DNA of 64,000 nucleotides from Corylus avellana (GCF_901000735.1 NC_081545.1:5252583-5316582); one strand, 5' to 3'. Numbered from the stretch's first letter, positions 48,120 through 59,178 are shown. The notes: generated by a model not told the origin, from the sequence alone. Made by a program: numbers and translations.

Positions 48120-48636
48120 AATATTTTTGACGTGTCAAATTGTCTGACACGTCAAAAACCCCCACGTACAATTTTTTGACGTGTCGGATTGACACGTCAA
48201 AACATTTTTGACGTGCCGAAATGGCACGTCAAGAATATTTTTGACGCGTCAAAATGACACGTCAATAATATTTTTGACGCGTCATTTCGACACGTCAATA
48301 ATATTTTTGACGTGTCAAAATGACACGTCAAAAACTTTTCTGACGTGTCATTTTGACACGTCAAAAATATTATTGACGTGTCATTTCGGCACGTCAAAAA
48401 TATTTTGACGTGTCATTTCGACACGTCAAAAATATTTTTTTGACGTGCCATTTTCGACGCGTCAAAATTTTTTTGACGTGTCACTGTAGACACGTCAAAA
48501 AACCCAGTTTTTTGACACCTACCCTTTCGACGGTCGATGAACGTCAAAAACAACGCGTCAAGAGAGGTTTTTGACGTGTCAATACCATTGACACGTCAAA
48601 AACCCCCAGTCAAAAAAAAAATAATTTTTTGTAGTG
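48120..48636. repeat. CACTA-3 right subterminal array and terminus
   Basis: More than fifteen copies of TTTTTGACGTGTC or its inverse GACACGTCAAAAA occur with about 25-30-bp spacing, ending in the terminus. A bZIP-like TGACGT/ACGTCA core is in each unit. Confidence 0.92.
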
Positions 48637-48799
48637 TCTCCTTCGCATCCAAAAGCACAGCTTGGATAGTGGAAACCATGTTCTCGTGCTTTTGAAGCTC
48701 ATCTTTGAAACCCCATAGAAGTCCAATCTCTTGGAGAGCAAGAGATCCCAAACTCCTAATGATACTCGCAGCAATGTGGAACAGAGTTGGTTCGGCCAT
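48637..48799 (-). pseudogene. CC-NBS-LRR resistance gene, N-terminal fragment (B)
   Basis: From the ATG at 48799 (minus strand) it encodes MAEPTLFHIAASIIRSLGS, LALQEIGLLWGFKDELQKH and STIQAVLLDAKE, closely similar to fragment A at 24798. It stops where CACTA-3 begins, in the codons after DAKE. The remainder of this gene is not found to the left. Confidence 0.9.
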
Positions 48800-50074
48800 T
48801 TGTTGTTGGTAAATCGAGTGAAAGCTAAAAGCTGCTGTGGATTCAGCGAGAGAAGTGTTGGAGCGTAGAATTAAGGAAGATGTGTTTGCTGTGAAGCAGA
48901 TGGACGTACATGGTCATTGCCACAAAAAGAACCAACATGCCCATAAAAAATCCAGAAAGAAAAAATCATAACAAAAAAATATTATTATATATGGAGAGAG
49001 CCATCGAGTTTGAATACAAGATTATTAATGTATTAAAAAGTTTGAATTATTGCGTGAAAGCAAATTAAATATATATGGTGTACATGTCCCGATCAATTTC
49101 TAAGATTAAAGACAAGATGTAGGCGTCGATCGTGAGGCATAAGTAAGAATCCACAGCAAAAGTTCGTGTAACGTCAAGTGTCAGGGAGTTGCTTCCTTCA
49201 CCCACCCAATTTACTTTCTTTTTTATTTCCCTCGCCGGCCTTCACCCACCCACCCTCTTACAATATTCATACTACGTCGTTAACTTCAAATTAAATTTGA
49301 AAAGAGTCTATCACATCTAACGTGGCCATTTGCGTTAATTTCTCTCATATTTAACTTCTTAAATCTTGTAATCTTCTTACCATTGATTTTGTACCGTTTA
49401 GGGTATGATTTAGTGGGTCCAAAGAAATTTTCAAAGTGTCCTAATACACATTAGAGGGTTCGAATATTTCTATGCCTAATTAGTGTAAACCATTATAAAT
49501 TTAACCAATGTCTTGATGGGGTTATGCTAAAAAAAAAACAATTTGCCAATATATCGCTTTCAAATATCCACCGAATTGACCAAAGAAATTCATCAACCCA
49601 AAATTTTTTTCATAATTTTATAAACTACCAAACTTATTCTAAATCAATAATTAGTTTTGTTTACTATGTATATGAAATAATTACTTTCTAAAAAATATTT
49701 TGACAAGGCCCTTACTAATAAAACAATCTTACGTATTCAACATTTGCTTATATATCATCTCTAACAAATAATATGATGATGCATTTAATTTTTTGTGTGA
49801 TATAAAAAAACTTAAACTAATAATCATTTAATTAATACTTTTAAGAGTAGGTATATAAAGAAAATGTAATAGAGTGGTAGTAGAGCAAAGAGTGAGATGA
49901 GAGATCAATGGATTATAAAGAGTATAGGAGTTGTAAAGGAAAAGAGGAGAAGGAGGAATTATGAAAAGAATAAAGTTAGTTTTACTATGATTACTTGTAG
50001 AAATAAAGGTTTTTTTTTTTTTTTTTTTGAAAATAAATTTATATAATTTATTCACATCAAATAAGTTAAATAAT

Positions 50075-50452
50075 GAGTAAACTTCACTTTGTTCTCCTGA
50101 ACTTCCACCTGATTTTACAAACCTCCTGAACTTTCAAATCTCTCATTTCGGATCCCTGAACTTTGAATTGCTCTCAATTAGGACCCTTCCGTCAATTTTA
50201 GCTATTAAAATTACAAAAAAAGACCAAAATATCCCTGATTTTCGTTTTTTTTTTTAAAGAAAAAAAACGTTTTCGAAGTTGAAATTTTATACAAAAGTCA
50301 GGTGTATAAACGTCATATAATGTTTAAAATCTGACGGAGGGGTCCACATTGAGAGAAATTTAAAGTTAAGGGGTCTAAAGTGAGAGATTTAAAAGTTTAG
50401 GAAGGTTTGTAAAATCGAGTGAAAGTTCAGGGGGCCAAAGTAAAGTTTCCCC
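50075..50452. mobile_element. Mutator-type MITE (378 bp) with 9-bp target duplication
   Basis: Ends GAGTAAACTTCACTTTG and CCAAAGTAAAGTTTCCCC are imperfect inverted repeats, extended inward by CCTGAACTT and AAGTTCAGG. TTAAATAAT flanks both sides (50066-50074, 50453-50461) and occurs once in arm A (complement of about 43500-43508). No coding capacity. Confidence 0.88.
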
Positions 50453-51165
50453 TTAAATAATCTTTATAGAGAAAGTAAGAGGTTGACCATGATCCTGATT
50501 TTTTGGGCTTTCTTGACACAGTTTCTAAGCAAAATCAGGTACCCTTTTCACCTTTTGATTTGAGTAACTCTGTTTGGTCATGGGTAGCAGCAGGGGCCTT
50601 GGTAACATCCAAAGGTATTCAAATATTTGTTGTTTCTTCACGTCCAAGTTAAGAGAACATCCAAAGAAGAAGCAATTAATTTCTATCAAACTAAAATCCG
50701 GTAGACTAAAACTTGAGCTATAGCCTCATCCAGCTCCATCAAGGCATTAATAAAAATCAAGGTGACTTACACTAAAACAAGCTCATCCTAAAAAAGGGTT
50801 GTTGAATTTAGTGGTGTGTTTGAGCAATTTCAAAAATATCAAGGTGTTCACATCTGTTATTTTACATGTTTGTAATGGCTTAATTAAAATGATTCATGTC
50901 TTGACTTTTGCTTGTATTGTGGCCAGTTTCACTATTAATGTGTGCATCTCCAGATTTAAATATCAAGATCGTGCTTCTAATCCAAACAAGTTAAGCTATC
51001 AAACACATTTTAAAAAACATATAGAAATTCCAATACCCAAACGACTCTTGAGGGGGCACCACTTTCAGCTTATATTCTACCTCTTCCCCACGGTTTCCTT
51101 TAAGAGGAAAAAAAAAATCACTTAATTTAGAGTGACTGGAGACATGGAAAATAACAGAAAATAAC

Positions 51166-51355
51166 ATGATGATCATGAGCACCCTCTTCACAAGAACCTC
51201 AAGATCCTCCTCCTGCCAAGCATCCTACCACTTCAACTTTCAGATCCTTATGATCTCTGAGAAGATCATTACACGCTCAATGATTAAGATGCTATTCCAA
51301 GAGTACCATAGGTCCATAGTTGCCAAATTTGGTTCAGAAATCCCCACATGATTCC
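51166..51355 (+). pseudogene. possible TIR-NBS-LRR post-LRR tail
   Basis: A short frame ends SMIKMLFQEYHRSIVAKF followed by GSEIPT, reminiscent of the region after the LRRs in TIR-type resistance proteins (…PGSEIPEWF). A related sequence with MLKMLFQEYSS lies at 40016-40204 on the minus strand. This is a weak match. Confidence 0.3.
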
Positions 51356-51753
51356 CATAATCCATTTCATGAATTGCTGCTTCCTAAGCATGCGTCCATC
51401 AAAAAAATCAAACAATAAACTCAACAATAACTCAAAATTACCAATGAAATTAAAATACTAAAAGTCTAAGTTCCATCCTTGAACGAACCAGCTAGCAATT
51501 AGGCCCCAATAGCAATAATAATGTAAATAGTTCGTCCAAATTGTTTAACACGATCTGCATTTGTCACTAGAAAATCCTAACAGAGATGCAAAATTCGTAT
51601 TGATTTTGAATGTTTTTTAATTTTATTTAATTTTATTTTATTTATGAAAATTAAGGATTGGATTGACTTCCTGGTCTATCATAAGTCTATTACCTAATAA
51701 TACCAATTGTGGAATATAAATTTCAAATGGAAACTCAGGGAATATTTTTTTGG

Positions 51754-52079
51754 GTTAAATTCAGTTTACCCCCTGAAGTTTTAGAAGTTTTTCAATTCGA
51801 ACTTTAATGTTTAAAAATTGGCAATGTATCTCCCTAATGTTTCAAAAATTTTCTATTCAGACCTTTTGTTATTAATTTCCGTCAAATTGGATTGAAATCT
51901 ATGAAATTACGTAATTACTCTCAATGCTTTTTTAAAAAAAATTTAGTAACGGAGGGTCTGAATTGAAAATTTTTGAAACATTAGGGGGCTACATTGCCAA
52001 TTTTTAAACTTTGGAGTTCAAATTGAAAAANNNNNNNNNNNNNNNNNNNNNNNNNNNNNNNNNNNNNNNNNNNNNNNNN
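51754..52079. mobile_element. foldback MITE-like element cut by a gap
   Basis: TTGGCAATGTATCTCCCTAA and TGTTTCAAAAATTTTC on the left are mirrored at about 51962-52015 on the right. The right end falls in the gap at 52031-52079. The following 52080-52571 is noncoding. Confidence 0.6.
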
Positions 52080-52571
52080 AAAAAAAAAAAAACAATTTAT
52101 TAGAGGAGTGTAGATACTATATGACACTTTCTTAAACCTAGGTAGCCAATTGATTTTAGCCTAAACCATAAATACCCAAAAGGTATTTAACCCTTTCAAA
52201 TATCCATTGAATTGACCAGATGCGATCACATAGTGGCTGCGTTCAAGGGCCAACATTTAATTTTGGCCCTTATCATCCAATATACACAAAAGATTTTCAT
52301 TTAATTTCTTACACCTCTATTATATTTCAACTAAAAATTAGTAGGAATCAGAAAATCAAATAACTTCTTCAACTCAAGCCACTCCCTTTCCCAACTTTTT
52401 CCACCTTCAGAACATGTTTATTAGTCTTCTCACCGTGAAACTCTAGTGTAGAATATTTCCAACTCAAACGTTTTGGGGTGCTGACCCACCCCCAACTCCC
52501 AACGGAGCACCACCACTGGTCCACTGCTGAGGTGGCCAACGAAGGGAATGCCCCCTTTGTGACTTTATTTT

Positions 52572-53281
52572 TGTTGGGGGTGGTCCCTCTTTATGTGGGG
52601 ACCATCCCACGTGGCAGCAACACAAAGGGTTTTAAAACCCTTTGTGTTGCTATATATATATCTTGAGAGAAAAGAAAAAAAAAAACAAGAGAGAAGAAAG
52701 AAAGAAGCGGCGCAGGAAAAGAAAAAAAAAAGTGTGCGGCGACACAGTGCTGTGCAGGGAGAGAGAAAAAGAAAAAGAAAAAGAAAAAGGTTATTCCTTT
52801 TTCCACATCCGTCAGAGATTAGAAGGTCGTTTGTGGTTCGATCTTGATGTAATTTTAGAGTGTTGTTCCTGACGACGAGTGCTACGTATTGACTGGTGTC
52901 GATCGTTGGAATTCCTCTCCAATCGCTTGGTTGCTAATACCTACTTAGTGAGATCTTTCTTTATTATTATTGGAATCCACTTTAGGGTGATGAATTTATG
53001 TTTAATCCAAGAATGCATGTATTCTTGATGTGGTGATAACCTCTAGATATTTCTTTAGGGAAGACAAATTGTAAACTCATTATTGTTGATAGTGGAAGAT
53101 TTAACTGGACTAGGTCCCGTGGTTTTTACCTTTCGCATTGGAGGGTTTTCCACGTAAAAATCTTGGTGTCTTGCTTGTGGGTTTGCTTGATTATTATTTT
53201 GCTATTGTGTTACTATTTAATTTGCACAAAGAGGGGTAGATTAATTCCGCTGAGCATCTGAAATTGGTGTTCACCCTAACA
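52572..53281 (+). repeat. 5' LTR of the complete copia element
   Basis: TGTTGGG...CCCTAACA. A perfect 30-bp palindrome (52619-52648, half-site AACACAAAGGGTTTT) abuts a TATA box (TATATATATATC, 52651-52662), which is the likely promoter. A purine-rich region (52665-52800) differs most from the 3' LTR. Confidence 0.95.
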
Positions 53282-53336
53282 AAGTGGTATCAGAGCCTTT
53301 GGTTCATTGTTTGTGTGGAGTTCTTGTGTGAATTAA

Positions 53337-56300
53337 ATGGAAGAGTCATCTAATAGCATGGTTAAACTCACAGCTTCCAATTATTCAATTTGGAAGACTA
53401 GGATGGAAGATATTTTGTATTGCAAGGAATTGTTTGACCCAATTAAGTTGAAAGGTGTCAAACCAGTTGCTTTAACCAACGATGATTGGAAGAAATTGAA
53501 TAGGAAAGCCGTTGGATATATTAGGCAGTGGGTTGATCAAAGTGTCTTTCATCACGTAGCTAAAGAAGTTGATGCTTATGGTCTTTGGCAGAAGTTAGAG
53601 AGTCTTTATGAACGAAAGACTGCTCAAAACAAAGCCTTTGTGATAAGAAGGCTTGTGAATTTGAAGTACAAAGATGGGCATAGTGTTACGGAGCATCTAA
53701 GTAATTTTCAGGGAATGTTGAACGAGTTGTGTACCATGAAACTTGCACTAGATGATGAGGTGCAAGCATTACTTGTGTTGAGTTCTTTGCCAGACAGTTG
53801 GGAAACATTGGTGGTGTCACTCAGTAATTCGGCTCCCAATGGTGTGATAACTATGGGTATGGTAAAAGACAGCATGTTCAATGAAGAGGCAAGAAGGAAA
53901 GAACAAGGTATTTCTTCTCATTCAGAGGCACTTGTTATAGAAAGGCGGGGGAGAAGTAAAAGCAGAAAACCTCACAGGTATGACAGTCGTGACAAGTCAA
54001 GAGGAAAGTCCTATTCAAAAATGGACATAAAATGTTTTCACTGTAGCAAGCCTGGGCATATAAGAAGAGATTGCAGAAAGTTTAAGAGGGAACAGTTGAA
54101 AGGAAAAGACGAAGAACGTCAAGAAGAAAAAGACACTGCAGCAGTTGCATCTGATGGTGATGTGGTATTTGCTTTTGATGAAGCTTATGCTAATCTCGCA
54201 TGTGATGAATCTACGTGGGTAGTTGATACAGCAGCATCTTTTCATATTACTCCACATAAAGATTTCTTCTCTTCCTACACTAGTGGCGATTTTGGTTGGG
54301 TTAGGATGGGAAATGAAGCAAAGTGTAAAGTTGTGGGCATAGGAGATATACAGCTAGAAACCAGCATTGGGTGCAAATTGATTCTCAAGGATGTTAGGCA
54401 TGTTCCTAAAATGCGCTTCAACTTGATTTCTATTGGGAAACTTGATGATGAAGGCTACCACAATTACCTTGGAGGTAGACAGTGGAAACTGACCAAGGGT
54501 TCTCTTATCTTAGCCAGGGGAAAGAAGAACAACACTCTCTACAAGACAGCTGCAAGACTAGTCAAGGGAGATGCGATTGTTGTTGAGAATGAAAACTCCA
54601 CTGAGCTATGGCACAAGAGGCTTGGTCACATGAGTGAGAAGGGACTTCAGATTCTTGCCAAGGAACAGCTCCTACCTAATAATAAAGGTACGTCACTAAT
54701 GCCCTGTACTCATTGTCTTGTTGGAAAACAAAGAAGAGTTTCTTTTCAAAAATCTTCTTCATCAAGAAAGTCTAATATTCTTGATTTAGTTCACACTGAT
54801 GTCTGCACTATGAACACTAAAACTCTAGGTGGTGCACTTTATTATGTGACTTTTATTGATGACCACTCTAGAAAGGTATGGGTGTTTGCTTTGAAAACCA
54901 AAGATCAGGTATTGGGTATGTTCAAAGTCTTTCATATGAAGGTTGAAAGAGAAACTGGAAGGCAGTTAAAATGCGTCCGTGCAGACAATGGTGGTGAATA
55001 CAGAGGACCGTTTGAAGAGTATTGCAAAAGCCATGGGATCAGGCTTGAGAAAACTGTACCCAAGACTCCGCAGCATAATGGAGTAGCAGAGAGAATGAAC
55101 AGAACCATCTGTGAGAGAATCAGGTGTATGCTCTCTCATGCAAAATTGCCTAAACATTTTTGGGGTGAGGCAATGAGGACAGCAGTTGACTTGATAAATC
55201 TTTCTCCTTCAGTTCCTTTGGATGGTGACATTCCTCAAAGGGTTTGGACAGGGAAAGATGTTTCTTTTGAGCACTTGAGAGTGTTTGGCTGCAGGGCATT
55301 CGTCCATATTCCTAGAGATGAGAGGTCAAAGCTTGATAGCAAAGTCAAGCAATGTATCTTCATGGGTTATGGGCATGAGGAGTTTGGTTACAGATTGTGG
55401 GATCCAGTTAATAAGAAAATCATACGAAGCAGAGATGTCGTATTCTTTGAAGATCAAACCATTGAAGACTTGGATCAGAAAAAGGCAGAGTCTCTGAGTG
55501 AATACCGTGTTGATTTGGATCCAGTTATTCCTCCTTGTGTGATGCATGATGAACACATGGGAGATGTACAAGAAGAACAGGTTGATACAGTTGGTGAAAA
55601 TGGTGAGCCTACAATTGATAGTGTGGAGTCAGAAGAGCATCTAGAGCAAGCTTCTTCAGAACCAGCCGCTGAGATTCAGTTGAGGAGATCTACTAGAGAC
55701 CGACAGCCTTCCAGAAAATATTCAGTTAATGAGTATGTGTTACTTTCTGATGGGGGAGAGCCAGAAAGTTATCAAGAGGTTATGCTACATGACCAGAAAA
55801 ATCAATGGTTAGAAGCCATGCAAGACGAGATGAAATCCTTGCATGAGAATCACACATATGATTTGGTGGAACTGCCTAAGGGCAAGAGAGCACTCAAGAA
55901 CAAATGGGTGTTCAGATGCAAGATTGAACCAAACAGATCACAGCCAAGGTACAAGGCGCGACTAGTTGTAAAGGGGTTCGGTCAAAAGAAGGGCATTGAT
56001 TTTGATGAAATTTTCTCACCCGTGGTAAAGATGTCTTCTATCAGAGTTGTTTTGAGTTTGGCTGCCAAAATGAATTTGGAGATCGAACAGCTTGATGTGA
56101 AGACTGCTTTCCTTCATGGTGACTTGGAGGAGGAAATTTATATGGAGCAACCAGAGGGGTTCACAGCTAAAGGCAAAGAACACTTAGTGTGTCGGTTGAA
56201 AAAGAGCTTGTACGGACTCAAGCAGGCACCGAGACAGTGGTATAAGAAGTTTGATTCTTTTATGGTTGATCATGGGTATGAGAGAACTACAGCAGATCAT

Positions 56301-57323
56301 TGTGTGTTTGTGAAGAAATTCTCTGATGGAGAATTTATTATTCTCTTGCTGTATGTGGACGACATGTTGATTGTTTGTCGTGACACTAGTAAAATTGACA
56401 GACTGAAGAAAGAATTGAGTAAGTCCTTTGCTATGAAGGACTTGGGACCCGCAAAGCATATCCTTGGTATGAAGATCTCTCGTGATAGGAAGAAAGGAAA
56501 ATTGTGGCTATCACAAGAGAGTTATATCGAGAAGGTATTGGACAGGTTCAACATGAGCAAGGCAAAACCGGTGAGCTCTACACTTGCAGGGCATTTGAAG
56601 TTGAGTTCAAAGCAAAGTCCTACAAGTGAGAAAGAAAAAGATGAAATGAAGAAAGTGCCTTACGCATCAGCCGTGGGTAGCTTGATGTACGCCATGGTGT
56701 GTACGAGGCCTGATATCGCTCATGCAGTTGGAGTTGTTAGTCGGTTCCTTTCTAATCCTGGCAAAGAACATTGGGCAGCTGTGAAATGGATTCTCAGGTA
56801 TCTCAGAGGTACTTCGAGAGTATGTTTGTGCTTCGGCAGTGGTCAACAGGTGCTTGATGGGTTTACAGATGCAGATATGGCTGGGGATATTGATTCTAGA
56901 AAATCTACTTCAGGGTACCTGATTACTTATTCAGGGGGAGCAGTGTCATGGCAGTCCAGATTGCAGAAGTGTGTTGCTTTGTCTACCACAGAGGCAGAGT
57001 ACATTGCTATCACTGAAGCGGCCAAAGAATTGTTATGGATGAAAAAGTTCTTACAAGAACTGGGTCTACAGCAAGAGAGGTATGTGCTTTACTGTGACAG
57101 TCAGAGTGCCATCCATCTCAGTAAGAATTCAACTTTCCATTCAAGATCGAAACATATTGATGTTAAGTGTCATTGGATTCGTGATGCACTGGAGGATAAG
57201 CTGTTACAGATTGAGAAAATCCATACTGATGATAATGGGTCAGATATGATGACTAAATCGTTGCCTATGCAAAAGCTTGAAATTTGCAGAAGCGCGGCGG
57301 GCTTGGTGGAGCCCCCCACATAA
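53337..57323 (+). CDS. copia Gag-Pol polyprotein, intact, 1328 aa
   Basis: One frame with an ATG 55 bp after the LTR. Domains: Gag (LWQKLESLYERKTAQNK, LSSLPDSWETL) with zinc knuckle CFHCSKPGHIRRDC (residues 233-246); aspartic protease VVDTAASFHI (D297); GAG-pre-integrase LWHKRLGHMS; integrase catalytic D488, D550 and E585 (HTDVCT, VRADNGGEY, NGVAERMNR); RT LDVKTAFLHGDLEEE and YVDDM (D1008, D1009); RNase H TDADMAGD (D1178), STTEAEY and CDSQSAIHLSK. The length and single-frame layout are normal for Ty1/copia. All recognised catalytic residues are present, so it may be autonomous. The stop adjoins the polypurine tract. Confidence 0.97.
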   Translation: MEESSNSMVKLTASNYSIWKTRMEDILYCKELFDPIKLKGVKPVALTNDDWKKLNRKAVGYIRQWVDQSVFHHVAKEVDAYGLWQKLESLYERKTAQNKAFVIRRLVNLKYKDGHSVTEHLSNFQGMLNELCTMKLALDDEVQALLVLSSLPDSWETLVVSLSNSAPNGVITMGMVKDSMFNEEARRKEQGISSHSEALVIERRGRSKSRKPHRYDSRDKSRGKSYSKMDIKCFHCSKPGHIRRDCRKFKREQLKGKDEERQEEKDTAAVASDGDVVFAFDEAYANLACDESTWVVDTAASFHITPHKDFFSSYTSGDFGWVRMGNEAKCKVVGIGDIQLETSIGCKLILKDVRHVPKMRFNLISIGKLDDEGYHNYLGGRQWKLTKGSLILARGKKNNTLYKTAARLVKGDAIVVENENSTELWHKRLGHMSEKGLQILAKEQLLPNNKGTSLMPCTHCLVGKQRRVSFQKSSSSRKSNILDLVHTDVCTMNTKTLGGALYYVTFIDDHSRKVWVFALKTKDQVLGMFKVFHMKVERETGRQLKCVRADNGGEYRGPFEEYCKSHGIRLEKTVPKTPQHNGVAERMNRTICERIRCMLSHAKLPKHFWGEAMRTAVDLINLSPSVPLDGDIPQRVWTGKDVSFEHLRVFGCRAFVHIPRDERSKLDSKVKQCIFMGYGHEEFGYRLWDPVNKKIIRSRDVVFFEDQTIEDLDQKKAESLSEYRVDLDPVIPPCVMHDEHMGDVQEEQVDTVGENGEPTIDSVESEEHLEQASSEPAAEIQLRRSTRDRQPSRKYSVNEYVLLSDGGEPESYQEVMLHDQKNQWLEAMQDEMKSLHENHTYDLVELPKGKRALKNKWVFRCKIEPNRSQPRYKARLVVKGFGQKKGIDFDEIFSPVVKMSSIRVVLSLAAKMNLEIEQLDVKTAFLHGDLEEEIYMEQPEGFTAKGKEHLVCRLKKSLYGLKQAPRQWYKKFDSFMVDHGYERTTADHCVFVKKFSDGEFIILLLYVDDMLIVCRDTSKIDRLKKELSKSFAMKDLGPAKHILGMKISRDRKKGKLWLSQESYIEKVLDRFNMSKAKPVSSTLAGHLKLSSKQSPTSEKEKDEMKKVPYASAVGSLMYAMVCTRPDIAHAVGVVSRFLSNPGKEHWAAVKWILRYLRGTSRVCLCFGSGQQVLDGFTDADMAGDIDSRKSTSGYLITYSGGAVSWQSRLQKCVALSTTEAEYIAITEAAKELLWMKKFLQELGLQQERYVLYCDSQSAIHLSKNSTFHSRSKHIDVKCHWIRDALEDKLLQIEKIHTDDNGSDMMTKSLPMQKLEICRSAAGLVEPPT

Positions 57324-57339
57324 TCGGGAGGGGGAGATT

Positions 57340-57984
57340 TGTTGGGTGGTCCCTCTTTATGTGGGGACCAACCCACGTGGCAGCAACACTAAGGGTTTTA
57401 AAACCCTTTGTGTGCTATATATACATCTCTTGAGACAAGAGAAGAAGAGAAAGAGAAGAAAGAAAGAAGCGTGCGGCGCAGGGAGGAAAAGAAAAAGAAA
57501 AAGAAGAACATCCGTCAGAGATTGGAAGATCGTTTGTGGTTCGATCTTGATGCAATTTTAGAGTGTTGCTCCTGACGACGAGTGCTACGTATTGACTGGT
57601 GTCGATCGTTGGAATTCCTCTCCAATCGGTTGGTTGCTAATACCTACTTGGTGAGATCTTTCTTTATTCTTGTTGGAATCCACTTTAGGGTGATGAATTT
57701 ATGTTTAATCCAAGAATGCATGTATTCTTGATGTGGTGATAACCTCTAGATATTTCTCTAGGGAAGACAAATTGTAAACTCATTATTGTTGATAGTGGAA
57801 GATTTAACTGGACTAGGTCCCGTGGTTTTTACCTTCGCATTGGAGGGTTTTCCACGTAAAAATCTTGGTGTCTTGTTTGTGGGTTTGCTTGATTATTATT
57901 TTGCTATTGTGTTACTATTTAATTTGCACAAAGAGGGGTAGATTAATTCCGCTGAGCATCTGAAATTGGTGTTCACCCCTAACA
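57340..57984 (+). repeat. 3' LTR of the complete copia element (645 bp)
   Basis: Collinear with 52572-53281 but shorter in the purine-rich region; the palindrome is imperfect here (CAACACTAAGGG versus CCCTTTGTGTG). Confidence 0.95.
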
Positions 57985-59166
57985 ATATTATTTATAGATT
58001 ATTTTGATTCAGTTAGAGTCTTAATTATCTTTAATTTTAACAGAAATAATAAGAAGAGAAAGTATGGGATTTTATTTTTCTTTTCTTCCCAATAGATTTA
58101 AGGACTTTTGTTGGATTTAAGTTATACTAAGTGATTTTAAAGTGAAGATTGAGATTTAGGACCACATTTTTTTTATAAAAATTTATACAAAATTCTACTA
58201 CCATCCATATTGCAATTGCCTTAGCTAGCTACTGTTGGATCAATAATAAAAGCCAAAGTTGTACACACAGTTGTCAATACATTTCCCTCATAGTCTCTGC
58301 CTATAAAACCTACACGCATCTTATTTTCCACTACTTTGTTAGGGAGATAAATGGTTATAAAGTTTTTACCTTAAGTACATTAATATACATATTTGAACAC
58401 CACACTAAATTGACTTGTATCCAAGATTTTCTCCCCAAAATATCCCTTTGTGGATAGTATTTTTTTTCTTAAGAATTCTAGCCATGGCGACTGGTGAGTC
58501 ATGATTATGAATTAATCTTAAGTAGGTACTCGATCTTGTTTCGCCAACAAATTCAAATTAACCTAAAACCCAATCCATCCTGATTTTTTGACATCATTCT
58601 CTATGCACCAGACTACATTTGAGTCGTTCTGTACCCCCCTGCCCCGCAAGAATTTGAGCATCATTAAATTTATTGCCCTACATAGTGACTTGGGTAATTG
58701 AAACAAACTCAAGCTGCAAGTAGTGATTGCTTGGATAACTGTCTTAATAAGAATATCTCATTTCTAGCTTGTGCCATGAAATTTTCCTTCCATCCATTGA
58801 GCCTGCTTCCTACTCTTTCTTTCATAGTATATACCATTGAAAGCTATATTTTTCGACTTACCAACTAGATCAGGTAATCTGAAATACTTCTCTTGACTGT
58901 TTGTGTAAAGTACATGTGCGAGCTAGGGATATAACATGTTCTCTAACCTCCCTCCTTGTATTTCAGCATAAAAAAATTTGATTGATCTTCTGCCCTAATT
59001 TTTTTCATACACTTCCAACAGACATTGTATTCTATTCTATTCTGCCAACAAATTTGCTTTCCAGAACAACAAATTATCATCTAAAAAAATAAATGGCTCA
59101 TCTTTATCGCAATAATATATATATTTTTGTAAGTTATCGCAATAATATTTTAACAACACAAGCAAC
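57985..59166. other. AT-rich noncoding DNA
   Basis: No gene or element end recognised. A short ATGGCGACTG/GTGAGT at 58483 looks like a start codon with a splice donor but has no supporting downstream exon. Confidence 0.5.
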
Positions 59167-59178
59167 AAGCAAAAGAAA

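Larger units (their letters stand above)
45980..48636 (+). mobile_element. CACTA-3, 3' half of a CACTA element (CACTA-2 family)
   Basis: Contains TnpA exons, the TTGGAT minisatellite, a TGACGT subterminal array and the right terminus TTTTTTGTAGTG (ends 48636). The left half is missing or in the gap, so no TSD can be verified; the next three bases are TCT. Its right end lies within codons of a resistance gene (fragment B). Confidence 0.9.
48965..51705 (-). repeat. inverted duplication, arm B
   Basis: Inverse of 42545-44490, interrupted by a MITE (50075-50452) and by a segment (about 50830-51350) more like 39930-40560. No gene apart from a possible resistance-gene tail at 51166-51355. Confidence 0.8.
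52572..57984 (+). mobile_element. complete Ty1/copia retrotransposon (5.4 kb)
   Basis: 5' LTR 52572-53281, primer binding site TGGTATCAGAGCC (53285-53297, initiator tRNA-Met), one uninterrupted polyprotein 53337-57323, polypurine tract GGGAGGGGGAGATT (57326-57339) and 3' LTR 57340-57984. Flanking bases ATTTT (52567-52571) and ATATT (57985-57989) differ at one position, suggesting a mutated 5-bp duplication. The LTRs differ by indels (710 versus 645 bp), so it is not very young. Confidence 0.96.

Noticed and set aside
52593..52872. Lys/Glu/Arg-rich frames in the copia 5' LTR
   Set aside because: They translate the AAAGAAAAAG purine tract of the LTR.
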